64,000 nt of DNA. It comes from GCA-2737725 sp033763995 (GTDB taxonomy: Bacteria; Pseudomonadota; Alphaproteobacteria; Rhodospirillales; Rhodospirillaceae). A model generated the notes under the pieces. The model saw only the letters and a program-made list of their open reading frames with translations. It was not told the origin of the DNA and made no database searches. Shown here in pieces: positions 52,394-60,546 of this stretch. The position numbers and the translations under genes are program-made. Location of the stretch: the NCBI GenBank assembly GCA_033763995.1, contig JANRJL010000094.1, positions 1 through 64,000 on the forward strand. The letters run 5' to 3'. How positions within the stretch are numbered: the stretch's first letter is position 1; each line of letters starts with the position of its first letter.

Positions 52394-52483
52394 TGTCGTC
52401 CTGGCATTTATTGCCAGGACCCAGAGTCTGACGCGAGATGACGGTTTTTGCTTTGGGTCCTGGGAACAAGTCCCAGGACGACA
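52394..52483. repeat. Two-hairpin dispersed element, copy D
   Basis: TGTCGT and ACGACA at the ends; hairpins GTCCTGGCA-TTTAT-TGCCAGGAC and GTCCTGGGA-ACAAG-TCCCAGGAC; inner pair CCCAGA/TTTGGG. It lies between converging genes and could act as a terminator for both. Confidence 0.85.
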
Positions 52484-52508
52484 TCAGAGTATAGTCAGCC
52501 TCTTCTGC

Positions 52509-54494
52509 CTACACATCCAACTCACCCGCGAACTGGGCGTGTTCCTGGATGAACTTGAAGCGCTCCTCGGGCTTGCGGCCCATGAGCTGTTCCACCAGCT
52601 TGGCGGTGGCCTTGGCGTCGGCGCGTTCCTTGGGGTTCATGGCGTCGGGCAGGAACACCCGCAGTAACGTGCGATTGGCGGGGTCCATGGTGGTTTCCTT
52701 CAACTGCGCGGGCGGCATTTCGCCCAGGCCCTTGAAGCGGCTGACGTCCACTTTTGAGCGCGTGTCGAACTTGGTCTTGATCAGCTTGTCCTTGTCGGCG
52801 TCGTCCTTGGCGTAAACGCTCACGCCGCGCTGAGTCAGGCGATAAAGCGGCGGCAGGGCGAGGTAGAGATGGCCCTTTTCCACCAGCTTGGGCATCTCGC
52901 GGTAGAAGAACGTCATCAAGAGGCTCGCGATATGCGCGCCGTCGACGTCGGCGTCGGTCATGATGATGATCTTCTCGTAGCGCAGCTTGCCCGCGTCGAA
53001 CTTATCGCGAATGCCGCAACCCAGCGCCTCGATGATGTCCTGGATTTCCTGATTGCCGCGCAGCTTTTCGTCGCTGGCCGAGGCGACGTTGAGGATCTTG
53101 CCGCGCAGGGGCAGGATCGCCTGGGTGGCGCGGTCGCGCGCCTGCTTGGCCGAGCCGCCGGCGCTATCGCCCTCGACGATGAACAACTCCGTGCCCAGGG
53201 CCTCGGCCTTGGTGCAATCGGCGAGCTTGCCGGGTAGGCGCAACTTCTTGGTGGCCGACTTGCGGCTCAGGTCCTTGTCTTGCTTCTTGCGTTGGCGGTC
53301 CTCGGCGCGGTTGATCGCCATGTCGAGCAGGATCTCGGCGGTGTCGGTGTTGCCCGCGAGCCAGTGGTCGAAGTGGTCCTTGACCACGATCTCGGCCATG
53401 CGCGCGGCGTTGACCGACACCAGCTTTTCCTTGGTCTGGCCCTGGAACTGCGGATCGCGGATGAAGACCGAGAGCATGATGCAGGCCTCGCCCCACAAAT
53501 CCTCGCCCGTGACGATTCCGGCGCGCTTGTTGTTGATCATCTCGCCGTAGGCCTTGAGCCCGCGCAGCAGCGCGGTCTTGAAGCCTTGTTCGTGGGTGCC
53601 GCCCTCGGGCGTGGGGATGGTGTTGCAGTAGGAGTTGAAGAAGCCTTCGCCCTCCTCGGGCCAGCACATGGCCCACTCGACCCGGCCGTCGTCCTCGCTG
53701 AATTTGGCGTTGCCGTGAAACACCGCGTCGGCGATTTTCTTGGTGCCGTTGGTGGCGTGGGCCAGGTAGTCGGTGAGCCCGTTGGGGAAGTGGATTTCCT
53801 CCTGCTCGGGCACGCCGTCGACGCCCTTGAGCAGCTTCTTGTCGCACGACCACTTGATGCGCACGCCTTCGTACAAATAGGCCTTGGAGCGCGCCATGCG
53901 GTAGGCCTGGGCGGGCCTGAAGTGCGCCTTGTCGCCGAAAATCTGCGGATCGGGCGTGAACTTCACCATGGTGCCGCGCCGATTGGTGGGGCCCACTTTG
54001 GCCAGCTTGCCCTTGGGCGCGCCGCGGCTGAATTTTTGCTGCCAGGCGACGCGGTCGCGCGAGACCTCGACGGTCAGATGGTCCGAGAGCGCATTCACCA
54101 CGCTCACGCCGACGCCGTGCAGGCCGCCGGAGGTCTGGTAAACCTTGTCGGAGAATTTGCCGCCCGAGTGCAGCGTGGTCATGATGACCTCGAGGGCGGA
54201 CTTGGTCTTGAACTTGGGGTGCGGGTCGATGGGGATGCCGCGGCCGTTATCGCGAATGGTCACCTCGTTGCCCTCGCCCAAGTGCACCTCGATGATCGAG
54301 GCATGGCCGGCCACGGCTTCGTCCATGGCGTTGTCCAGCACCTCGGCGATGAGGTGGTGCATGGCCTTCTCGTCGGTGCCGCCGATGTACATGCCTGGGC
54401 GGCGGCGCACGGGCTCCAGGCCCTCGAGAACCTCGATATCCTTGGCGGTGTAGCCGCCGCCTTTTTTAGCTGCTTGTTGGAAAAGATCGGCCAT
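52509..54494 (-). CDS. parE: DNA topoisomerase IV subunit B (ParE)
   Basis: 661 residues. GHKL ATPase: EVLDNAMDEAVAGH, DNGRGIPIDPHPK and TSGGLHGVGVSVVNALS; transducer; TOPRIM: FIVEGDSAGGSAKQARDRAT and IIIMTDADVDGAHIASLL; C-terminal FKGLGEMPPAQLKETTMDP. The length and the absence of the extra GyrB insert, plus PEERFKFIQEHAQF at the end, fit ParE of alphaproteobacteria. With ParC it decatenates replicated chromosomes. parC is not in the window. Confidence 0.95.
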   Translation of the reverse strand: MADLFQQAAKKGGGYTAKDIEVLEGLEPVRRRPGMYIGGTDEKAMHHLIAEVLDNAMDEAVAGHASIIEVHLGEGNEVTIRDNGRGIPIDPHPKFKTKSALEVIMTTLHSGGKFSDKVYQTSGGLHGVGVSVVNALSDHLTVEVSRDRVAWQQKFSRGAPKGKLAKVGPTNRRGTMVKFTPDPQIFGDKAHFRPAQAYRMARSKAYLYEGVRIKWSCDKKLLKGVDGVPEQEEIHFPNGLTDYLAHATNGTKKIADAVFHGNAKFSEDDGRVEWAMCWPEEGEGFFNSYCNTIPTPEGGTHEQGFKTALLRGLKAYGEMINNKRAGIVTGEDLWGEACIMLSVFIRDPQFQGQTKEKLVSVNAARMAEIVVKDHFDHWLAGNTDTAEILLDMAINRAEDRQRKKQDKDLSRKSATKKLRLPGKLADCTKAEALGTELFIVEGDSAGGSAKQARDRATQAILPLRGKILNVASASDEKLRGNQEIQDIIEALGCGIRDKFDAGKLRYEKIIIMTDADVDGAHIASLLMTFFYREMPKLVEKGHLYLALPPLYRLTQRGVSVYAKDDADKDKLIKTKFDTRSKVDVSRFKGLGEMPPAQLKETTMDPANRTLLRVFLPDAMNPKERADAKATAKLVEQLMGRKPEERFKFIQEHAQFAGELDV

Positions 54495-54540
54495 GGCGTC
54501 AGTATGTGGTTGAATGTCGATGAGAACGATTCGGGAATTC

Positions 54541-54589
54541 GTGCATGATTCGGAAAAGTGGGTACCGGTTTTCCGATCAAATCATGCAC
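54541..54589. repeat. GTGCATGATT long palindrome
   Basis: GTGCATGATT (54541-54550) pairs with AATCATGCAC (54580-54589); inside, CGGAAAA pairs with TTTTCCG around GGTACCGG. This palindrome family is very common in alphaproteobacterial intergenic DNA. It lies between the divergent parE and yciA genes. Confidence 0.85.
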
Positions 54590-54647
54590 AAACAACAGTA
54601 TAAGGTATCTAAGTTCCTGAAGAACCACAAGATGTAGGGGGCCTCCC

Positions 54648-55043
54648 ATGGTCGTCGAGAAGCCGCAGCCAAAAACACCCTCGGGTGAGCTGTCGTTGCG
54701 CGTGCTGGCCATGCCGGCGGACACCAATCCGGCGGGGAACATCTTCGGCGGCTGGGCCATGGGCCAGATGGACATGGCGGGCGCCATGCATGCGTCGTCC
54801 ATCACCGAAACGCGCGTGGTGACGGTGTCCGTCGACGCCATGAAGTTCCACAAGCCGGTGCACGTGGGCGACGAGGTGTCGTGCTACACCACCGTGGAGC
54901 GCGTCGGACGCACGTCGATCTCGATCCTGGTGCAGATGTGGGTGCGCCGCGCCCGCCACGGCGATCCGGTGCACGTCACCGAGGGCATCTTCACCTACGT
55001 CTCTCTCGACAAAGACGGCCAGCCGGCCCAGATCAAAAAGTAA
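54648..55043 (+). CDS. yciA: Acyl-CoA thioesterase, YciA-type hotdog
   Basis: 131 residues, single hotdog domain: LRVLAMPADTNPAGNIFGGW with the catalytic Asp, MDMAGAMHA, VSVDAMKFHKPVHVGDEVSC. It hydrolyses short- to medium-chain acyl-CoAs. The ATG at 54648 has GGGGGCC upstream. Converges with the MarR gene 15 bases away. Confidence 0.92.
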   Translation: MVVEKPQPKTPSGELSLRVLAMPADTNPAGNIFGGWAMGQMDMAGAMHASSITETRVVTVSVDAMKFHKPVHVGDEVSCYTTVERVGRTSISILVQMWVRRARHGDPVHVTEGIFTYVSLDKDGQPAQIKK

Positions 55044-55058
55044 CCGCGTGGCGGCGGA

Positions 55059-55496
55059 TCACTTCAGTTTCGCCAGAATCGTCGCGAGGGTCTCGGCGTC
55101 GGCGCAGGTCAGTTTGCCGGCGAAATGGGCGACGATGGCCGCGCGATAGGCGGGCCACATCTTTTTCAACAGCGCGCGCCCGGCGGCCGTGATGCGCAGC
55201 ACCTGCCCGCGCCCGTCCTCCTTGCACTCGAAACGTTCGACGTAGCCGACCTTGATCAGCCGGTCGGCCAGCCGTGAGACGCCGTATTGTTCCAGCAGCA
55301 TGGCGTGCTGCAACTCGAAGGGCCTGAGCCCGCAGGTACCCGCGCGCTTCAGCTCCAACAGCGCGTCGTACCAGACCAGGGGCGGAAAGCCCGCGGTCTT
55401 CAGGTCGCCCTCGATGGCGCCGAGCATCGACTGCGCGGCGCGCACGAGTCGGGCCCAGGCCAGGACTTGGGTGTCGGACAGCGCGGTGGTGGACAT
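55059..55496 (-). CDS. MarR-family transcriptional regulator
   Basis: 145 residues, winged helix: ALLELKRAGTCGLRPFELQH, LEQYGVSRLADRLIKVGYVE and the wing CKEDGRGQVLRITAAGRALL. MarR proteins are repressors released by phenolics, electrophiles or oxidants. Divergent from a DoxX gene; two copies of ATGCARTTGCAT between them are probably its operators. Confidence 0.92.
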   Translation of the reverse strand: MSTTALSDTQVLAWARLVRAAQSMLGAIEGDLKTAGFPPLVWYDALLELKRAGTCGLRPFELQHAMLLEQYGVSRLADRLIKVGYVERFECKEDGRGQVLRITAAGRALLKKMWPAYRAAIVAHFAGKLTCADAETLATILAKLK

Positions 55497-55516
55497 GGGA
55501 AATCCGTAGCAGATAC

Positions 55517-55562
55517 ATGCAGTTGCATCAAGCTTGACAATACATGCAATTGCATTTATATC
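55517..55562. promoter_or_regulatory. MarR operators and doxX promoter
   Basis: Two near-identical palindromes, ATGCAGTTGCAT (55517-55528) and ATGCAATTGCAT (55544-55555), 27 bases centre to centre. TTGACA (55534-55539) and TATATC (55557-55562), 17 bases apart, form a sigma-70-type promoter for doxX with the second palindrome in the spacer, so binding should block it. Confidence 0.75.
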
Positions 55563-55594
55563 GTCGTCCTCGTTCCCCTGGTGGAGATCAACCC

Positions 55595-56038
55595 ATGTCC
55601 GTCGATTCCAAGCTTGCGCCCTTTGCCGTCACGCTGTTGCGGATCAGCCTGGGCCTGATGTTTCTTGCTCATTCCGTCATCCTGAAATGGATGACGTTCA
55701 CGCTGCCCGGCACAGCGGCTTATTTCGAGTCCATCGGCCTGCCGGGGCCCCTGGCCTACGTCGTATTCGCGGCCGAGGCCGTGGGCGGCGCCATGTTGGT
55801 GCTTGGCATTCAGGCCCGCTGGGTCGCGCTCGCCTTGGTGCCCATCCTGGTGGGCGCGGCGTGGGTGCACCTCGGCAACGGCTGGGTCTTCAGCGCCGCC
55901 AATGGCGGTTGGGAATATCCGATCTACCTGATCGTTCTGGCCGTGGCCCAAGCCATGTTGGGCGACGGCGCCTATGCGATGAGTCCGTCGCAGCGGTTGA
56001 CCGACGTGGCCGTGGCACGCCGTTTTGTCGCGCGATGA
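55595..56038 (+). CDS. DoxX-family membrane protein
   Basis: 147 residues, four membrane helices: LLRISLGLMFLAHSVILKWM, YVVFAAEAVGGAMLVLGI, VALALVPILVGAAWVH, YPIYLIVLAVAQAMLGDGAY. DoxX proteins are linked to quinone/thiol redox chemistry and oxidative stress. GTGGAG precedes the ATG at 55595. Controlled from the MarR operators upstream. Confidence 0.9.
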   Translation: MSVDSKLAPFAVTLLRISLGLMFLAHSVILKWMTFTLPGTAAYFESIGLPGPLAYVVFAAEAVGGAMLVLGIQARWVALALVPILVGAAWVHLGNGWVFSAANGGWEYPIYLIVLAVAQAMLGDGAYAMSPSQRLTDVAVARRFVAR

Positions 56039-56051
56039 CCGTCCACGACAA

Positions 56052-56075
56052 AGGGCCGCCCTCGCGGGCGGCCCT
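56052..56075. terminator. Terminator-like hairpin between doxX and the repeat-protein gene
   Basis: AGGGCCGCC-CTCGCG-GGCGGCCCT, a perfect 9-bp GC stem between converging stops. No strong T-run on either side, so factor-independent strength is uncertain. Confidence 0.6.
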
Positions 56076-56101
56076 GGTTTCGTTCGCAAGACGTCTCGCG
56101 G

Positions 56102-58975
56102 TTAACTCAACAGCGCCGCGAACTGCGTGGTCGTCATGGACGAAATCTGCGTCGAGGTGAAGGCACCGATCTGGGCCGCGCTGAGGGCGTCGATCTGCGT
56201 GGTCGTCAGCGCGGTGATTTGACTGGTCGTGAGCACCGCGATGTCGGTGGTCTGCAGCCCCTTGACCTGCGTCGTCGTCAAGCTGCCCACCTGGATCGTG
56301 TCGAGCGCCGCCACTTGAGTCGACGTCAGGATCTTGATCTGCGTCGCCGTCAGGCCGCCCATCTGCACCGTCGAGAGGTTGATCAACTGGGTCGTGGTCA
56401 ACGCGGTGACCTGCGGCGAGGTGAGCGCCTTGATCTGGGTCGAGGTGAAGCCGGTCAACTGCGCCGTCGTCAGGGTGACCAAGTCGGTGGTCTCGATGCC
56501 CTTGACCTGGGTCGCCGTCAGGCTGCCGATTTGAGCCGTCGAGACCGAGGCGAACTGCGTGGTGGTGAGGAACGCGAGCTGCGTGGCCGTGAGCCCGCTG
56601 AACTGGGTCGTGGTAAGATTGCCGAGGTTGGTCGTGCTGAATACCGCGATTTGGGTGGTGGTGAGCGAGCGTACCTGGGTCGATGTCATGCTGCTGATCT
56701 GCGACGTGGTCAGCATCGCGACGCCGGTGGTGGTGAGCGCGCGGATCTGCGTCGCCACCAGTCCGCCGACTTGAACCGACGACAAGGTGGCCACTTGCGT
56801 GGTGGTGAGCGCGGCGATTTGCGTCGCCTTGAAGCCCTTGATCTGCGAGGTCGTCAGGCTGCCGACCTGAACCGTGGTCAGCACCGCCATTTGCGTGGTG
56901 GTGAGGAAGCCCAGGTCGACGAAGTTCAAGCCGCCCAACTGCGTCGTCGTCAGGTCGACGATGTGCGTGGTGGTGAGCGCCTGCTGCTGTTGCGTCGTGA
57001 GGTTGCCGAGCTGCAGCGTGCCCAGGCCGCTCAACTGGCTGGTGGTCAAGGCCGCGATGTTGGTGGTCGAGAAGCCCTTGATTTGCGTGCTGGTGAGACT
57101 GCCGAGCTGCGTCGAGGTCACCGAGGCGAACTGCGTGGTCGTCAGAACCCCGAGCTGCGTGACCGTCACCAGATCGATCTGGGTGGTGGTCAGCGTGCCG
57201 ATGTTGGTGGTGCCGAGCGAGGCGAGTTGCGTCGTCGTCAGCGCGGCGATCTGGTTCGAGGTCAGGCCCGTGATCTGGGCCGTGCCGAGGTTGACGATGC
57301 TGGTGGTGGTGAGCGAGCGGATCTGAGTGTTCGTCATGCTGCCGAGCTGGGTCGAACTCAACGCGCCCAACTGCGCGGTCGTGAGCGCGGCCACCTGCGC
57401 GGCCGTGAAGCCCTTGACCTGGGTCGTCGTCAGCCCGCCGAACTGCACGGTCGAGATGGACGCGAAATTGGTGGTGTTCATCGCCGCGAGTTGCGTGGCC
57501 GTGAGGCCGCCGAATTGGACGGTGGACAGCGACGCGATGTGGGTTGTGCCCAGCGCGTTGAGTTGCTGGGTAGTCAGTCCGCCGACCAAGGTCGAGGTTA
57601 GGCCGGTCAACTGCGCCGTGCTCAAGCTGGCGATCACCGTGGTGGTGAAGCCCTTGATCTGGGTGGCCGCCAGGCTACCGAGCTGGACGGTATTGAGCGA
57701 AGCGAACTGCGTGGTGGTGATCACGCCCAGTTGAGCCGCGGTGACGCCGTCGATCTGGGTCGTCGTCAGCGTGCCGATGCTCACGGTGGTCAGCACGGTG
57801 ATCTGCGTGGTCGTCAGGCCGCCGACCAGGGTCGAGGTTAGGCCGCTGAGCTGGACGGTCGTGATGGCGGCGATGTTGGTGGTGCTGAAGCCGCGGACCT
57901 GCGTGGTCGTCAAGCTGCCGAGCTGCAGCGTCGACAGGGCGCCGAATTGCGTCGTGCCGATGGCGCCCAATTGCGCGGCGGTCAGGCCGTCGATCTGGGT
58001 GATGGCCAAGCCGCCGATGCCGACGGTGCTGAAGGCCGCGAAATTGGTCGTGGTCAGGCCCGCCAATTGCAAGGAACTCACGCCGGCGAGTTGCGCCGCG
58101 ACCAACTGGCCGAAATTCGTCGTCGTGATGGCGTTAAGCTGCGTGGTGGTGAAGCCGCCGAACTGGGTGGCGGTCAAGCCGCCGATCTGCTGGGTCGTCA
58201 GCGCCGCCATGCTGGTGGTGTTGATGCCCTTGACCTGAGTGGACGTGAGCGCGCCCAACTGCGACGTGGTGACGGCCGAGAACTGTGTGGCCGCCAGCGC
58301 GCCGATCTGGGCGGACGTGAAGCCCGCGATCTGGGTGGTCGTGATATTGCCGACGTTGAGCGTCGCCAGGGCCGCCACTTGGGTGGTGGTCAGCGCGGCC
58401 AGCTGCGTCGAACTGATGCCGCTGAGCTGCGAGGTCGTGAGCGCCGTGACGTTGGTGGTGCTGACGCCCTTGATCTGCGTCGTCGTCAGCACGCCGATCT
58501 GGGTGGACGTGAAGGCGGTGAAGTGGGTGCTGTCGATGCCGCCGAACTGCGCCGACGTGAACGCGCCGATCTGGGTTTGGGTCAGGCCGCGCATCCCGAT
58601 GGTGCTGAGGTTGTTCAGCGTGGTCGTGGTCAGCGCGCCGATGGCGGTGGTCGTCAAGCCGACGATTTGGGTGGTCGAGATCGACGCGATATTGGTGGTG
58701 TTCAGCGCGTTGATCGCGGTGGCCGAAATGCCGGTGAACTGGGTCGCGGTGAGGCTGCCCAACTGTATCGTCGACATGGCCGCGAACTGAATGCTGCCGA
58801 AGCCGGAGACTTGGGTCGAGGTCAGCGAACTCAGCTGTGTGGTCGTGAGCACCGCGAATTGGGTGGCGGCGAGATAGCTGAGGTCAACCGAGTCCAGCAG
58901 CGCCAGGTCGGTGGTCGTGAGCCCCGCGATCTGGGTGGTGGTGGCGAGTTGAATGAAAATGGTGTTGTGCGCCAT
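56102..58975 (-). CDS. Giant octapeptide-repeat protein (LTTTQIxG type), about 118 tandem units
   Basis: 957 residues. After MAHNTIFIQL the whole chain to LLS is about 118 uninterrupted octapeptides with consensus L-[TS]-[TS]-x-Q-[IVLF]-x-[GAS] (for example LTTTQIKG, FSTTNIAA, LTSTQLGS). The phase never slips. No Cys is seen, aromatic residues are nearly all Phe, and charge is very low. Units ending in Lys/Arg-Gly (TQIKG, TQVKG) recur at units 20, 30, 44, 54, 64, 78, 88, 102 and 112, spaced 10 or 14, showing larger blocks were duplicated. A regular solenoid is likely (either beta-helix or short capped helices). No signal peptide or secretion tail is evident. CGGAGTAAGA provides the ribosome site. 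Function not known; surface or structural roles are guesses. Confidence 0.88.
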   Translation of the reverse strand: MAHNTIFIQLATTTQIAGLTTTDLALLDSVDLSYLAATQFAVLTTTQLSSLTSTQVSGFGSIQFAAMSTIQLGSLTATQFTGISATAINALNTTNIASISTTQIVGLTTTAIGALTTTTLNNLSTIGMRGLTQTQIGAFTSAQFGGIDSTHFTAFTSTQIGVLTTTQIKGVSTTNVTALTTSQLSGISSTQLAALTTTQVAALATLNVGNITTTQIAGFTSAQIGALAATQFSAVTTSQLGALTSTQVKGINTTSMAALTTQQIGGLTATQFGGFTTTQLNAITTTNFGQLVAAQLAGVSSLQLAGLTTTNFAAFSTVGIGGLAITQIDGLTAAQLGAIGTTQFGALSTLQLGSLTTTQVRGFSTTNIAAITTVQLSGLTSTLVGGLTTTQITVLTTVSIGTLTTTQIDGVTAAQLGVITTTQFASLNTVQLGSLAATQIKGFTTTVIASLSTAQLTGLTSTLVGGLTTQQLNALGTTHIASLSTVQFGGLTATQLAAMNTTNFASISTVQFGGLTTTQVKGFTAAQVAALTTAQLGALSSTQLGSMTNTQIRSLTTTSIVNLGTAQITGLTSNQIAALTTTQLASLGTTNIGTLTTTQIDLVTVTQLGVLTTTQFASVTSTQLGSLTSTQIKGFSTTNIAALTTSQLSGLGTLQLGNLTTQQQQALTTTHIVDLTTTQLGGLNFVDLGFLTTTQMAVLTTVQVGSLTTSQIKGFKATQIAALTTTQVATLSSVQVGGLVATQIRALTTTGVAMLTTSQISSMTSTQVRSLTTTQIAVFSTTNLGNLTTTQFSGLTATQLAFLTTTQFASVSTAQIGSLTATQVKGIETTDLVTLTTAQLTGFTSTQIKALTSPQVTALTTTQLINLSTVQMGGLTATQIKILTSTQVAALDTIQVGSLTTTQVKGLQTTDIAVLTTSQITALTTTQIDALSAAQIGAFTSTQISSMTTTQFAALLS

Positions 58976-59362
58976 GACGTCTTACTCCGGCCGCGATAAG
59001 TGGCGGATCGATCGCGCGCCAAGGCAACCCACGGCCAAATAGGCCGGCGGTGTGATGCGCCTGCATGTCGGGAGAGCAACGTCGAACATGCTCGATCTCC
59101 GTTCTAGAGATGGTTCAAGAGCAAATAAGACAGGGCAATTCTTGCCACTATCAGTTGTGGCAATTTACATAAGTACGGCCGCCCCGTCGATACTCTAAAT
59201 ACTGACCCTCAAGGGTCTATACGCGCGCGGTTAACAAACGGTTGCGAGGAATACGCGCACCGCACCCCGTGGTAGTCATTTAAGTAATTGATATAATTGA
59301 TGAATTATCTATCGCCCCGAGTCGAGGCGCAGGTCACGCGATCCCCGTTCAAGGTCGAAGCC
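58976..59362. other. Non-coding region upstream of the octapeptide gene
   Basis: About 390 bases, AT-richer than the surroundings, no gene. It includes the inverted repeat TTGCCAC/GTGGCAA (59142-59163, 8-base loop), which could be an operator for the 58975 gene. It lies just beyond the stop of the methyltransferase gene at 59363. Confidence 0.5.
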
Positions 59363-60532
59363 TTAGCCGACTTTCGTCCCCACCAAATTCATGGTGCCGC
59401 CGGATTTGGTCTTCTCGTTCCCGCTCACCGCGAATCCGTTGGCGGCAAAGACCTTTTCGTAGTCCGTGGCGATGTGCTCCAGCATCCACACCTCGTAGTT
59501 CCAGCGGGTGTTCCACCAGTTGAAGAACTGGCGGTAGCCGGTCATGGGGGTGGCGGGGATGCGGATGTCGCCGGGGGTCGTGATGCCGCCGGGGCGCAGG
59601 ATGCGCGCGGTTTCGGCGATGATCTTCTTGTTGGCCGCGCCGCTAACCTCGTGGAACAGCAGGAACGACGTGACGATGTCGAAGTAGCCGTCGGGGAACC
59701 CCGTGTCCTCGGCCAGGCGCTGGGCGAAATTGGCGCCGTTGCCCAGCTTGTTGGCGCGCATGTGGGCGAAACGCACCATGGGTCCGCCGACGTCGAGGCC
59801 CCACACCTCGGCCTCGGGGTAGCGGTCTTTCAGGGCCATGGTCAGCCGACCGTCGCCGCAGCCTAAATCGAGAATGCGTTTGACCTTGCCGTCGGCGGGG
59901 ATCGGATGCTCGGCGGCCATGCGGCCGTGCATCTCGTCCTGGTGATTGCGCCCCATCCAGAAATTGTTGGTGCCCCAATAATAGAGATGGCCCGCGAACT
60001 CATCGCCCACGTAGCCGCCGGGCTGGTTGTGAATTTCTTCCTTGGTGTAGGCGGGCAAAACCATCTTCGGGTTCAATTCCAGCTTGCCCGGGCCGGCCTT
60101 GTCGGCCGTTTCCATCTCGGCCATGAACTGATCGGCGTGGGCATACAACATCTCGCGGATGTCGGCCCACATCACCTGCTGGCCGCGCACGTAGCCGTGC
60201 ATGTTGGCGGCCAGGACCGGATCGTTCTCGAACAGCCGCACGGCGTCCATCAGCGCCACTTCCTTGGCCGGGTCCATGCGGTTGTCGCGCAGGATGGCGA
60301 CGGCGCGCTCGCGCGCGGCCTTTTGCAGTTCGCCGTTCACGAACACGCGGTAGGACATGTTGAATTCGTCGCGCGATTCCAGGCTCAGCATCGGCACGCG
60401 CGTGAGGCGGTCGATCCGGCCGCGGGGCGCGAATTCGCCGGTCTTGGCCCACGCTGTCGAAGCCCAGGCCGTCGTCGTCAGGGCCGCTCCGGCCATGACG
60501 GAAGATCCGAGAATGTGTCGGCGAGAAATCAT
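59363..60532 (-). CDS. Tat-exported SAM-dependent methyltransferase-like protein, copy 2
   Basis: 389 residues. Tat signal MISRRHILGSSVMAGAALTT, a helical N-domain (RAVAILRDNRMDPAKEVALM, QQVMWADIREMLYAHADQFM), a linker LNPKMVLPAYTKEEIHNQPG and a class I methyltransferase domain from about 205: RILDLGCGDGRLTMALKDRY, EVWGLDVGGPMVRFAHMRA, VTSFLLFHEVSG and ARILRPGGI. All SAM motifs look intact. A start at 60532 keeps the Tat signal; longer in-frame sequence belongs to the upstream gene. Paralogue of 60547-61743, 14 bases downstream of it, so one operon. Substrate unknown. Confidence 0.85.
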   Translation of the reverse strand: MISRRHILGSSVMAGAALTTTAWASTAWAKTGEFAPRGRIDRLTRVPMLSLESRDEFNMSYRVFVNGELQKAARERAVAILRDNRMDPAKEVALMDAVRLFENDPVLAANMHGYVRGQQVMWADIREMLYAHADQFMAEMETADKAGPGKLELNPKMVLPAYTKEEIHNQPGGYVGDEFAGHLYYWGTNNFWMGRNHQDEMHGRMAAEHPIPADGKVKRILDLGCGDGRLTMALKDRYPEAEVWGLDVGGPMVRFAHMRANKLGNGANFAQRLAEDTGFPDGYFDIVTSFLLFHEVSGAANKKIIAETARILRPGGITTPGDIRIPATPMTGYRQFFNWWNTRWNYEVWMLEHIATDYEKVFAANGFAVSGNEKTKSGGTMNLVGTKVG

Positions 60533-60546
60533 CGCAAATCTCCTTA

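Noticed and set aside
56102..58975. CRISPR array or DNA-level tandem repeat as an explanation of the periodicity
   Set aside because: The 24-base units vary at synonymous and conservative positions and keep one frame for 957 codons; there are no constant repeats with unique spacers.
56219..58999. Long open frames opposite the octapeptide gene, rich in Arg/Gly or Val/Ser
   Set aside because: They are antisense translations of a low-complexity repeat; no ribosome sites, and composition follows from the repeat codons.
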